Positions 35,220-42,785 are shown, counted from the first letter of the stretch. The stretch is 64,000 nucleotides of DNA from UBA4615 sp046046245 (GCA_046046245.1 JBJOKE010000020.1:1-64000); one strand, 5' to 3'. The notes: a model not told the origin generated them from the letters alone. Made by a program: numbers and translations.

Positions 35220-35461
35220 CGCCGCCCCTCGCGGCGGAACGCGTCGATGTCCTTCGCGCGGAACGTCGCCTGCGGCGTCGCCGCGCGCAGCGCCCGGGCC
35301 CGCGCGAGCCGCTCGTCCGCCGGCATCCGGCCGGGCAGCAGCACCGACTCCAGGCAGACGATCGCCTCCCTGTTGAGGCTGCGCCGATTCGTCTGCGCCG
35401 AGGCCTTGAGCCGGGTGTAGACCTCGTCCGGGATGTTCTTGAGCGTGAGGGTGGTGGGCAT
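35216..35461 (-). CDS. FitA/VapB-like ribbon-helix-helix antitoxin
   Basis: This 81-aa protein starts PTTLTLKNIPDEVYTRLKASA and continues RRSLNREAI, the pattern of Arc/MetJ-type ribbon-helix-helix antitoxins (FitA/VapB class). The C-terminal part (FRAKDIDAFRREGRR) would contact the toxin. The ATG at 35461 is favoured over an upstream ATG because it places the DNA-binding strand at the N-terminus. It overlaps the broken PIN-toxin gene by four bases and may now be a solitary antitoxin. Confidence 0.8.
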   Translation of the reverse strand: MPTTLTLKNIPDEVYTRLKASAQTNRRSLNREAIVCLESVLLPGRMPADERLARARALRAATPQATFRAKDIDAFRREGRR

Positions 35462-35612
35462 CGGGGGCTCCGATCGATGGTCGCGCAGGATCCAAAACGG
35501 TTCCATTAGGGTTCCATGAAGGTGTCTCTGCCGGAGGGCGATCGCGTCGGTCCGGTCGGTGTGTCGCAGGCGTCCGTTGGGTCTGTCGCGCAGGCCCCGG
35601 GACGCCCGCGTT

Positions 35613-38600
35613 TCAGCGGAAATCCCGGCTGCACAGCGCGAGCCCGCCGAGCAGGTCCGTGTGGTCGACCACCCGTTGCGCGACCAGGTGCATCACCTGC
35701 CCGCCGGTGGCGGTGTCGGCCTGCCAGGTGCCGTAGACCGTCATCAGCCGCGAGCCCAGCACCTCCTTGCGCCAGCGTTCGAGCACCGCCGGCCAGACGA
35801 TCACGTTGACCGTGCCGGTGTCGTCCTCGAGCGTCACGAAGACCACGCCCTTCGCGGTCTCCGGCCGCTGCCGGTGCGTGACCAGGCCGCTGGCGCGCGC
35901 GAGCCGGCCGTCCGGATACGTACGCAGCACGGCGGCCGGTTCGACCCGGAAGCGCGCCAGCTCGTCGCGCAGCAGCGCGACCGGGTGCCGGCCCATCGGC
36001 ACGCCGATCGACGCGTAGTCCGCCACCGTGGCCTCGCCCTCGGTCATCGGCGGCAGCGAGACCGGGGCCTCGTCGAAGCGCGCGTCCTCGAGCAGCGCGG
36101 GCATCGGGCCGATCGCCACCGCCTCCCAGGCGGCCTCCACCCGGTGGCCGGCGACCGCGGCGAGCGCGTCGGCGCGGGCGAGCGCCTGCAGGTCGCGCCG
36201 CTCCAGGCGGGCTTCGCGGGCGAGGTCCTCGACGTTCGCGAAGGGCGGCCAGCGGCCTGCGGCGCGCCGCGAATCGCGCAGCGCGACCAGCCGCCGCGCC
36301 GCGTCTTCCGAGAGCCCGGCGATCCGGTTCAGGCCCAGCCGAACCGCGGGCTGCGGCCGCCAGTCCACCCCGCCGTGCACCTGCGGCGGCGCGTCGGTGA
36401 TCTCCTCGAGCCGCGATTCCCAGTCGCTCGCGAGCACGCAGGGCGGGCGTACCTCCACCCCGTGTTCGCGCGCGTCGCGCACCAGCTGCGCGGGCGCGTA
36501 GAAGCCCATCGGCTGCGAGTCGAGCAGGGCGGCGAGAAATGCGGCCGGCTCGTGCCGCTTGATCCAGCAGCTCACGTAGACCAGCAGCGCGAAGCTCGCC
36601 GCGTGGCTCTCCGGGAAGCCGTATTCGCCGAAGCCCTCGATCTGCCTGAAGATCCGCTCGGCGAATGCGAGCTGGTAGCCGCGCGCGAGCATGCCGTCGA
36701 TGACCTTCTGCTGGAACGCGTGCAGCCCGCCCTTGCGCCGCCACGCGGCCATCGCGCGGCGCAGCTGGTCCGCCTCGCCCGGCGTGAAGCCGGCCGCGAG
36801 GATCGCGATCTGCATCACCTGCTCCTGGAAGATCGGCACCCCGAGCGTGCGTTCGAGCGCGGGGCGGATCTCCTCGCGCGGGTACTCCACCGCCTCCAGC
36901 CCCTGCCGCCGCCGCAGGTAGGGATGGACCATGCCGCCCTGGATGGGGCCGGGCCGGACGATCGCGACCTCGATCACCAGGTCGTAGAAGCAGCGCGGCC
37001 GCAGCCGCGGCAGCATGCTCATCTGCGCGCGCGACTCGATCTGGAAGACCCCCACCGTGTCGGCGTTCGAGATCATCTCGTAGGTGTCCGGGTCCTCGGC
37101 CGGGACGTCCTGCAGCCGGAAGGCGCCGGGCGCGCCCGGCGTGCCGCCGCGACGGCGCGTGACGAAGTCCAGCGCACGGCGGATCGCGCTCAGCATGCCC
37201 AGCGCCAGCACGTCGACCTTGAGCAGGCCGAGCGCGTCCAGGTCGTCCTTGTCCCACTGGATCACGCTGCGCTCGGGCATCGCCGCGTTCTCGATCGGCA
37301 CCAGCCGCGCGAGCGAGTCGCGCGCGATCACGAAGCCGCCGCTGTGCTGCGACAGGTGCCGCGGGAAGCCCATCAGCTGCGTGGTGAGCTTCATCCAGGC
37401 GAGCACCACCTTCGAGGTGGGGTCGAAGCCGGCCTCGACGAAGCGGTCCGGCTTGATCGCGCGGCCGTCCCACCACTGCTGCGTGCGCGTGAGCAGGTCG
37501 ATGCGCTGTGCGTCGATGCCGAGCGCGCGGCCCACGTCGCGCAGCGCCGAGCGCGGCCGGTAGGTGGCGAGCGCGCCGGTGAGCGCCGTGCGCTGCCGGC
37601 CGTACTTCGCGTAGAGGTACTGGATGACCTCCTCGCGCCGCTGGTGCTCGAAGTCCACGTCGATGTCCGGCGGCTCGTTGCGCTCCTTGCTGATGAAGCG
37701 CTCGAAGAGCACCGACATCCGCGAGGGATCGACCTCGGTGATGCCGATGCAGTAGCAGACCGCCGAGTTGGCGGCCGAGCCCCGTCCCTGGCAGAGTATG
37801 CCGCGCCCGCGCGCGAAGCGGACGATGTCGGCCACCGTGAGGAAGTAGGCCTCGTACTGCAGGTCGGCGATCAGCGCGAGTTCGTGCTCGATCTGCGCGC
37901 GGACCGCGTCCGGCAGGCCCGCGGGGTAGCGCACCTTCACGCCTTCGTACGTCAGGTGCCGCAGCCACGAGGCCGGCGTGTGACCCTCGGGGACGATCTC
38001 CTGCGGGTATTCGTAGCGCAGCGAGTCGAGCGAGAACGCGCAGTGCGCGGCGACCTCGAGCGTCTCCTCCAGCAGCTCCGGCGGGTAGAGCTGCGCGAGC
38101 CGCAGTCGCGCGCGCAGGTGCTGCTCGGCGTTGGGCGACAACGCGAAGCCCAGCTCCTTCACCGGGCGGCCGAGCCGCGTGGCGGTGAGCACGTCGTGCA
38201 GGCTGCGCCGCGAACGCAGGTGGTAGTGCACGTCGCCCGCCGCCACCAGCGGCAGGCCCGCGTCCTTCGAGACCTCGCGCAGCCGGCCGAGCAGCGGCAC
38301 GTCGTGGCCGCGCGCGAGCAGCTCCGCGGCGAGCCAGGCCCGTGCGCCGAACCGCTCCCGCACGAAGCGCGCCTGCTCGTGCAGCCGCGCGATCGGCGAG
38401 CCCGCCTCCACCGCGTCGCCTGCCGCATGCGCGGCGACCGCGGGGCAGGGCACCAGCAGCGCGACGCAGCCCGGCACCCCGCCGTCGAGGTCCTCGGCGA
38501 GCAGCCGGTAGTGCGCCTTCGAGGCCCGCATCCGCGCGCGGGTGATCAGCTCGGAGAGGTTGCCGTAGCCCTCCCTGGACTGCGCGATCAGCACGAGCCG

Positions 38601-38945
38601 CGCGGGCGGGGCGCGCGAGTCCCGCGCGGCGGCGCGCGTGTTCAGCGTGCGCCCGTCCTTCGGATCCTTGGGGCCGCCGGCTGGGCGCTGCGGCGGCGCG
38701 ACCGGCTCGTCCGGATGGCCGAAGAGACCGTGCAGGCCGAACTCCGCGCCGACGAGCAGCGGCAGGCCGACCTCCTTCGCCTTCAGGTGCGCGCGGACCA
38801 CGCCCGCGAGCGAGCATTCGTCCGTGACGGCGAGCGCCGAGTAGCCCTGGTGCTTCGCGCGCTCGACGAGCTCCTCCGGGTGCGAGGCGCCGCGCAGGAA
38901 CGAGAAGTTCGAGACGCAGTGGAGTTCGGCGTAGGGCGGGATCAT
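35613..38945 (-). CDS. dnaE2: Error-prone DNA polymerase III alpha-type (DnaE2/ImuC)
   Basis: This 1110-aa protein is a C-family polymerase of the DnaE2 type, used in damage-induced mutagenic translesion synthesis. The N-terminal PHP domain starts YAELHCVSNFSFLRGASHPEEL. The catalytic palm has PPDIDVDFEHQRREEVIQYLY near residue 400, and QGRGSAANSAVCYCIGITEVDP precedes it. A C-terminal OB-fold lies in VFVTLEDDTGTVNVIVWP. Length fits DnaE2 rather than the roughly 1160-aa replicative DnaE. The usual partners imuA and imuB are absent from this window. Instead its ATG overlaps the stop of the integron integrase gene, so the two appear co-expressed. Confidence 0.95.
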   Translation of the reverse strand: MIPPYAELHCVSNFSFLRGASHPEELVERAKHQGYSALAVTDECSLAGVVRAHLKAKEVGLPLLVGAEFGLHGLFGHPDEPVAPPQRPAGGPKDPKDGRTLNTRAAARDSRAPPARLVLIAQSREGYGNLSELITRARMRASKAHYRLLAEDLDGGVPGCVALLVPCPAVAAHAAGDAVEAGSPIARLHEQARFVRERFGARAWLAAELLARGHDVPLLGRLREVSKDAGLPLVAAGDVHYHLRSRRSLHDVLTATRLGRPVKELGFALSPNAEQHLRARLRLAQLYPPELLEETLEVAAHCAFSLDSLRYEYPQEIVPEGHTPASWLRHLTYEGVKVRYPAGLPDAVRAQIEHELALIADLQYEAYFLTVADIVRFARGRGILCQGRGSAANSAVCYCIGITEVDPSRMSVLFERFISKERNEPPDIDVDFEHQRREEVIQYLYAKYGRQRTALTGALATYRPRSALRDVGRALGIDAQRIDLLTRTQQWWDGRAIKPDRFVEAGFDPTSKVVLAWMKLTTQLMGFPRHLSQHSGGFVIARDSLARLVPIENAAMPERSVIQWDKDDLDALGLLKVDVLALGMLSAIRRALDFVTRRRGGTPGAPGAFRLQDVPAEDPDTYEMISNADTVGVFQIESRAQMSMLPRLRPRCFYDLVIEVAIVRPGPIQGGMVHPYLRRRQGLEAVEYPREEIRPALERTLGVPIFQEQVMQIAILAAGFTPGEADQLRRAMAAWRRKGGLHAFQQKVIDGMLARGYQLAFAERIFRQIEGFGEYGFPESHAASFALLVYVSCWIKRHEPAAFLAALLDSQPMGFYAPAQLVRDAREHGVEVRPPCVLASDWESRLEEITDAPPQVHGGVDWRPQPAVRLGLNRIAGLSEDAARRLVALRDSRRAAGRWPPFANVEDLAREARLERRDLQALARADALAAVAGHRVEAAWEAVAIGPMPALLEDARFDEAPVSLPPMTEGEATVADYASIGVPMGRHPVALLRDELARFRVEPAAVLRTYPDGRLARASGLVTHRQRPETAKGVVFVTLEDDTGTVNVIVWPAVLERWRKEVLGSRLMTVYGTWQADTATGGQVMHLVAQRVVDHTDLLGGLALCSRDFR

Positions 38946-39967
38946 CCGACGCCTCCGGCGGAGGCGAGGGCGTCGAGCGGCGAGACGACCGTGCCGGCAG
39001 CGATCTTCAGCACGTGCGTGTAGATCATCGTGGTGCTGACGTCGCTGTGGCCGAGCAGCTCCTGGACCGTGCGGATGTCCGTGCCCGACTGCAGCAGGTG
39101 CGTGGCGAACGAATGCCGCAGCGTGTGGACCGAGACCGGCAGGTGGATGCCGGCCGCCTGCACGGCGCGCTTCATGTGACGCTGGATCAGCTGCGGGTAG
39201 AGGTGGTGCCGCCGTTCGATGCCGCTGCGCGGGTCGCGCGAGCAGTGGTCCGCGGGGAAGACCCAGTGCCAGGCCCAGCTCGTGCCGCCGTTCGGGTACT
39301 TCCGGGCGAGCGCGTCGGGCATCTCCACGCCGGGGCGATCGCGCTTGCGGTCCTGCTCCCACCAGGCACGGGCGCGGGCGAGCTGGGCCTTCAGGTCCGT
39401 GACGAGCGCGCGGGGCAGCATGACGACACGGTCCTTGCCTCCCTTGCCGCTGCGCACGACGAGGACGTGCCGCTCGAAGTCGACATCCTTGACCCGCAGC
39501 TTCAGGGCTTCGTTGAGGCGCAGGCCGCAGCCGTAGAGGACACGGGCGACCAGGGCGGGTTCGCCCTCCATGCGCTCCAGCACGTCGCGCGTCTGTGCGA
39601 CCGTGAGCACGGCGGGCACGTGCCTGCGGACGGCGGGCCGCTGGATCTGCTGCATCCAGGGCAGATCCTGGTCGAGGACCTCGCGGTAGAGGAAGAGCAG
39701 GGCGCACAGGGCCTGCTTGTGCGTGGAGGCGGAGACGTTCCGGTCGTTGACCAGCGCGTTCAGGAACGACTCGACCTCCGGACCGCCCAGCGTGCGCGGA
39801 TGGCGCAGGCCGTGGAAGCGGATGAAGGCGCGGACCCAGAGCAGGTAGGCCTCCTCGGTGCGGAGGCTGTAGTGCAGGTAGCGGATGCGCTCGCGGACCT
39901 GGTCCAGCAGCCGGGTGGACTGCAGGGCGGGCCGGGTGGGGATCGAGGCTGCACGAGTACTGTACAT
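38942..39967 (-). CDS. intI: Integron integrase (IntI)
   Basis: This 341-aa tyrosine recombinase is clearly IntI. RERIRYLHYSLRTEEAYLLWVRAFIRFHG is nearly identical to class 1 integrases. The IntI-specific patch is present at about residues 195-250 (ARAWWEQDRKRDRPGVEMPDAL, YPNGGTSWAWHWVFP). Catalytic residues are Arg150, His281, Arg284, His307 and Tyr316. It should insert and excise cassettes at the attI/attC sites that begin just upstream. The ATG at 39967 overlaps a LexA-like box, and the stop overlaps dnaE2. The start matches the usual distance to the LDQ motif of other IntI proteins. Confidence 0.96.
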   Translation of the reverse strand: MYSTRAASIPTRPALQSTRLLDQVRERIRYLHYSLRTEEAYLLWVRAFIRFHGLRHPRTLGGPEVESFLNALVNDRNVSASTHKQALCALLFLYREVLDQDLPWMQQIQRPAVRRHVPAVLTVAQTRDVLERMEGEPALVARVLYGCGLRLNEALKLRVKDVDFERHVLVVRSGKGGKDRVVMLPRALVTDLKAQLARARAWWEQDRKRDRPGVEMPDALARKYPNGGTSWAWHWVFPADHCSRDPRSGIERRHHLYPQLIQRHMKRAVQAAGIHLPVSVHTLRHSFATHLLQSGTDIRTVQELLGHSDVSTTMIYTHVLKIAAGTVVSPLDALASAGGVG

Positions 39968-39975
39968 GTAACCAG
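39960..39975 (-). promoter_or_regulatory. LexA-type SOS box at the intI start codon
   Basis: On the plus strand the sequence is CTGTACATGTAACCAG, a CTGT-N8-CCAG element with one mismatch to the CTGT-N8-ACAG LexA consensus. It covers the intI ATG. Integrase genes in other bacteria are repressed by LexA at a box next to their start codon. DnaE2 is likewise an SOS gene, so one box could control both. Confidence 0.65.
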
Positions 39976-40170
39976 TATCCGACGGAAGCCCGGCGTTCTC
40001 AAGGGCAACCGATGGATGAGACGAACGGCGTAGCGTAGGGGGACGGCGGGGCGGATCCTGCGGCCGGTTGGCGCACGAGCGCGGTTAGGCGGACAGCGGA
40101 CGGCGAGGAATGACTGTAGGGTGGCCTCGGGGCGGCCATCCATGGGATCGGACGGCGGACGCCCATCGTG

Positions 40171-40228
40171 GTTATTGGACTTAGGCGGGAGCGTTAGTAC
40201 AGTGGTGGGAGCTAAATTGAAGTTAGAT
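40171..40228 (+). other. Candidate attI recombination site
   Basis: The core GCTAAATTGAAGTTAGAT (40211-40228) resembles the attI1 core CTAAAACAAAGTTAGG and contains a GTTRRRY crossover word (GTTAGAT at 40222). Two upstream GTTA words (GTTATTG at 40171, GTTAGTA at 40193) sit where attI1 has its accessory direct repeats. The site lies between intI and the first attC, as expected. An alternative GTTAGGC occurs at 40084. Confidence 0.55.
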
Positions 40229-40644
40229 GGCTTTTTCCGCATGCTGATTGGCGGCGCGATCATCGATGCTAAGTGCCCCTCACAGCCGAGGGCGGTCGGT
40301 GCTCATCAAGCCGTCATCGCCGCCTCCCGCTTCGGATCCGTCGGGACGCCGGTCGCTGCATCTGCCGAACGTTTCCGCGGAAACGCGTCGCCTAAGGTCG
40401 TAGCCAATCGAGATGATGTCGCCGTCTCGGAAACGCGGAGCTCATCGCGGCGGCAGCTGTTGGCCCACGTCGCGGCGTGTTTTCCTCGGTGGAGCAGGGC
40501 GGGATCGGTCTGCGCGCGTCGGCGTCCGCTATCGCGGCCCGAGCCGGTGAGCCATCTAACAAGTTGCTGCAGCCGACATTTGACGCGGCCTCACGGCCGC
40601 TCCCGCAACCGTGAGGCCGCGTCAAATGCGGCTGAGCGTTGAAG
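40223..40644 (+). other. First integron cassette, no convincing gene
   Basis: If crossover is at 40222 the first cassette spans about 422 bases up to the GTTAGGC at 40644. The longest plus-strand frame (ATG 40241 to 40642, 133 codons) gives a serine/arginine-rich product with no recognisable domain, and it runs through the attC. A 14-base palindrome GTTTCCGCGGAAAC lies at 40371-40384. The cassette may be noncoding, may encode an ORFan, or may carry a promoter or RNA. Confidence 0.4.
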
Positions 40645-40650
40645 TTAGGC
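40554..40650 (+). repeat. attC site 1
   Basis: This 97-base imperfect palindrome starts with ATCTAAC (R'') and ends with GTTAGGC (R'). Its arms contain a 19-base perfect inverted repeat beginning ATTTGACGCGG and ending CCGCGTCAAAT. It has the layout of an integron recombination site that folds as a single-stranded hairpin. It differs in sequence from the next sites, so cassette 1 has a different origin. Confidence 0.85.
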
Positions 40651-40682
40651 CCGGACGGTCGCCTAAGGATTGCGAGGTATAT

Positions 40683-41003
40683 ATGCCCAGCGCAACCGAA
40701 TTGCCAGGTGAAGCACACATCGCCGAACTCAAGCGCGACGAAGCGATTCGCCGTGCGCTTGACCAGGCGAGCGAGCGCACCCTCTCTCGCTCAGGAGTCT
40801 GGGCGGCGTACGTGACAGCTGCGGCGATGTTTGCCTGTGTCTACGTCGCCACGAAGGACCCGTTCGTGGCTCTCGCATCGGGAGCGAGTGTTGGAGCGAT
40901 GAATATCGCCGTAACCACCTACCTGGCTGCGCGAAAAATGCAAGGTGCTCTTGTGGCGCTCATCGGGGTCGTGCGCGAGAAGGAAAAGGGAGGGCGTGTC
41001 TGA
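40683..41003 (+). CDS. Small integral membrane protein (integron cassette 2)
   Basis: This 106-aa protein is the only clear gene in the second cassette. It has a hydrophilic helix-prone N-terminus (LPGEAHIAELKRDEAIRRAL) and two hydrophobic segments near residues 36-56 (WAAYVTAAAMFACVYVAT) and 62-82 (FVALASGASVGAMNIAVTTYLA). The C-terminus is basic. The ATG at 40683 follows a GAGG with 5-base spacing. I recognise no family. Small membrane proteins of unknown function are common cassette cargo. Expression may depend on the integron promoter, since no local promoter is evident. Confidence 0.65.
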   Translation: MPSATELPGEAHIAELKRDEAIRRALDQASERTLSRSGVWAAYVTAAAMFACVYVATKDPFVALASGASVGAMNIAVTTYLAARKMQGALVALIGVVREKEKGGRV

Positions 41004-41099
41004 TGAACCCCGGCGCGCTTGCTGGAGACGCTTTTCCAAAGAAGAAGGCCACCTCGAATGGCGCCGAGCCTCGACTGGCAGTGCGCTCCGGATGCGTAG

Positions 41100-41196
41100 G
41101 CCTAACAAACTGCTCCATCGGACGCTTGACCCCGTCGGCTGTCCGCTTCCGCGGCCAGTCGCCGGCGTCAAGCGCCGCTGAGCGCCAACGTTATGC
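41100..41196 (+). repeat. attC site 2
   Basis: This 97-base site runs from GCCTAAC to GTTATGC. The inner arms pair GGACGCTTGAC with GTCAAGCGCC, and the centre holds GTCGGCTG/CGCCGGC-type pairs. It shares its outer arms (GACGCTTGACCC and CGCCGCTGAGCGCCAACGTTA) with attC sites 3 and 5, so these three form one subfamily. Confidence 0.88.
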
Positions 41197-41240
41197 CCAG
41201 AAGACACCTTGTGCCGCACGAAAGCGGCGCTTGTGTTCTA

Positions 41241-41255
41241 TACGGCATTGCCGTA
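41241..41255. promoter_or_regulatory. Operator-like palindrome before the higBA-type cassette genes
   Basis: TACGGCATTGCCGTA is a perfect 15-base palindrome located 11 bases before the toxin GTG. TTGTGT at 41231 could be the -35 element of an overlapping promoter. This is the expected place for autorepression by the XRE antitoxin. It indicates that the cassette carries its own promoter. Confidence 0.6.
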
Positions 41256-41265
41256 GTCTTTACTC

Positions 41266-41577
41266 GTGCTGACCGTCGCCGAAACCGCCGTCTTCGTTCG
41301 ATATGCCGCGGAGGTGTGGAGCGACGCTGAGCGAGAGGCGTTCATCTCTTGGATCGCAGCGAATCCGAACGCTGGGGACGTCATCCCCGGTAGCGGAGGC
41401 TGTCGGAAGGTGAGATGGACGCGCCACGGCCAAGGGAAGCGCGGCGGCACCCGAGTTATCTACTTCGTTGCGTCGGGCCAAACGATCTGGCTGTTGATCG
41501 TTTATGCAAAGTCGAAGTTCGACAACTTGCCGGCCGAGTTCTTGGCCGAGCTAAAGCGCGAGGTTGAAGATGAGTGA
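41266..41577 (+). CDS. HigB/RelE-type toxin (integron cassette 3)
   Basis: This 103-aa protein belongs to the RelE/HigB-like toxin group that cleaves mRNA. It opens LTVAETAVFVRYAAEVW and carries the group motif NAGDVIPGSGGCRKVRW, followed by GKRGGTRVIYF and IWLLIVYAKS. The likely start is a GTG at 41266. Its gene overlaps the following XRE antitoxin gene by eight bases. The toxin-first order is that of higBA. It acts in the cytosol and is neutralised by its partner. Confidence 0.88.
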   Translation: MLTVAETAVFVRYAAEVWSDAEREAFISWIAANPNAGDVIPGSGGCRKVRWTRHGQGKRGGTRVIYFVASGQTIWLLIVYAKSKFDNLPAEFLAELKREVEDE

Positions 41578-41851
41578 AGAACTCGAACGATTCAAGCGAG
41601 ACCTGCTGAAGTCCGCAAAGCAGATGCGCCGCGGTGAGGCTGCGCGGGTTACTCGGGTCAAAGTGCCTGAGGCGGCGGAGGCGCGGTCACGTACCGGGCT
41701 TTCGCAGGAGCAGTTCGCGCGGTTGCTAGGCGTTTCTGCGCGGACTTTGCAGGATTGGGAGCAAGGCCGCCGGGAGCCAACGGGCGCGGCGAAGACATTG
41801 CTGCGGGTTGCATATGAACACCCCGAAGTGCTGCTGAAACTCGAGCGCTGA
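41570..41851 (+). CDS. HigA-type XRE antitoxin (integron cassette 3)
   Basis: This 93-aa protein has a C-terminal XRE helix-turn-helix (ARSRTGLSQEQFARLLGVSARTLQDWEQGRREP) at residues 45-75 and an N-terminal helical part that should bind the toxin. It ends YEHPEVLLKLER, and its stop codon lies next to attC site 3. A closely similar C-terminal coding sequence recurs as a remnant at 49.25 kb. It probably represses the shared operon through the palindrome at 41241-41255. Confidence 0.9.
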   Translation: MSEELERFKRDLLKSAKQMRRGEAARVTRVKVPEAAEARSRTGLSQEQFARLLGVSARTLQDWEQGRREPTGAAKTLLRVAYEHPEVLLKLER

Positions 41852-41852
41852 T

Positions 41853-41949
41853 GCATAACAAACTGCTGCATCGGACGCTTGACCCAGTCGCCTGCCCGCT
41901 GCGGCGGCCAGTCGCCCGCCTCAAGCGCCGCTGAGCGCCAACGTTAGGC
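41853..41949 (+). repeat. attC site 3
   Basis: This 97-base site runs from GCATAAC to GTTAGGC and has the same outer arms as sites 2 and 5 (CATCGGACGCTTGACCC and CAAGCGCCGCTGAGCGCCAACG). It begins directly at the higA stop codon region. It closes cassette 3 and opens cassette 4. Confidence 0.9.
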
Positions 41950-41976
41950 GTCAGCCGTGCTCGACCGTTGGAGTGA

Positions 41977-42005
41977 TTGACAACAGCTTTGAATGTTGTC
42001 ATTAT
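41977..42005 (+). promoter_or_regulatory. Cassette promoter with overlapping operator before the TumE-type toxin
   Basis: A consensus -35 TTGACA (41977-41982) is followed after 17 bases by CATTAT (42000-42005). An inverted repeat TGACAACA...TGTTGTCA (41978-42001) overlaps this promoter, ideal for autorepression. Transcription would begin near 42011-42013, at the toxin ATG (42013), so the mRNA may be leaderless. Confidence 0.6.
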
Positions 42006-42012
42006 CTCCAAC

Positions 42013-42309
42013 ATGAAAGCAGCTCTCGTCGCGCGCACTCGCATCGTCTATGCCGAGAACGCGTTCGCAGAGTTGGTGCTTTGGAAAGTGCCTTCGCCGG
42101 TAGCCGGTTCGAATCATGCGTTCAAGTACCGATTGGCGTATGTCGTGAACGGTGTCTGTGTCGTGCGCTACGACAACGAAGTCGGAAAGGGCGACCATCG
42201 GCATTTCGGGGGCCGGGAGTCGGACTATTCCTTCACCACGCCGGACGCGTTGCTAGCTGCGTTTGAGCGAGATGTTGCGAGGTGGAACCTTGAAAACAGT
42301 GACCCTTGA
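42013..42309 (+). CDS. TumE-family (DUF6516) toxin (integron cassette 4)
   Basis: This 98-aa protein resembles the TumE toxin family: KAALVARTRIVYAENAFAELVLWKVPSPVAGSNH, then FKYRLAYVVNGVCVVRYDNE and GKGDHRHFGGRE. The GKGDHRH motif with its histidines is characteristic. The ATG at 42013 was chosen to match family N-termini (MKA). No ribosome site precedes it, and the promoter position suggests a leaderless transcript. It overlaps the antitoxin gene by 20 bases. Confidence 0.85.
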   Translation: MKAALVARTRIVYAENAFAELVLWKVPSPVAGSNHAFKYRLAYVVNGVCVVRYDNEVGKGDHRHFGGRESDYSFTTPDALLAAFERDVARWNLENSDP

Positions 42310-42637
42310 AGTGCGTGACCCCAGTAGCGCGCTGGCAGAGTTCTCCAAGGCTTGGCGGACTGGTAAGTCGGAGCGTTCGTCACGAATCGGTTTCGCAACG
42401 CCCGAGCTTCTTTGGAAGGTGTTGACCGCGAAGCGCTGGGAGTTGTTGAAGGTCCTGTGCGGCGCAGGACCTGTTTCGATTCGCGAGGCGGCTCGGCGCG
42501 TCGATCGAGACGTCAAGGCAGTCCACAGCGACATTACGGCGCTGCTGAATGCCGGTGTCCTTGATCGCACCGACACCGGTGAGATTGTCTTTCCGTACGA
42601 CGCGGTGAAGGTCGAGTTTCTGCTGCAAGCTGCTTAG
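42290..42637 (+). CDS. HVO_A0114/TumA-family DNA-binding antitoxin (integron cassette 4)
   Basis: This 115-aa protein has a winged helix-turn-helix (LLWKVLTAKRWELLKVLCGAGPVSIREAARRVDRDVKAVHSDI) and the ending VFPYDAVKVEF, matching the HVO_A0114 family that pairs with TumE toxins. The start was set at TTG 42290 because GAGGTGG lies just before it and the product then begins MKTVTLEV like its relatives; an ATG at 42272 is the alternative. It probably neutralises the upstream toxin and represses the shared promoter. Confidence 0.85.
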   Translation: MKTVTLEVRDPSSALAEFSKAWRTGKSERSSRIGFATPELLWKVLTAKRWELLKVLCGAGPVSIREAARRVDRDVKAVHSDITALLNAGVLDRTDTGEIVFPYDAVKVEFLLQAA

Positions 42638-42656
42638 CTTGCGAAGGCGGTCGCAT

Positions 42657-42767
42657 GCCTAACCCAAAGTTGGAACGAACGGCTTGCCCGGGCCGGCGCT
42701 CCGCGGCCTGCGGATGGTCCGCTCCGCGCCGGCCCGCGCAAGCCGCCGTTCAACGTCAGCGTTATGC
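42657..42767 (+). repeat. attC site 4
   Basis: This 111-base site runs from GCCTAAC to GTTATGC. Long arms pair GAACGGCTTGC with GCAAGCCGCCGTTC, and an inner GGGCCGGCGC pairs with GCGCCGGCCC. It is longer than the others and differs in sequence, pointing to a separate cassette lineage. Confidence 0.88.
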
Positions 42768-42785
42768 AGCGTGGCGTGAGCTTGA

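Noticed and set aside
40392..40718. Minus-strand frame of 108 codons in cassette 1
   Set aside because: It crosses attC site 1 into the next cassette, which a cassette gene should not do.
41003..41272. Open frame starting at the stop of the cassette 2 membrane gene
   Set aside because: It runs through attC site 2 and ends beyond it; the second half is just translated attC, so a real gene is unlikely.
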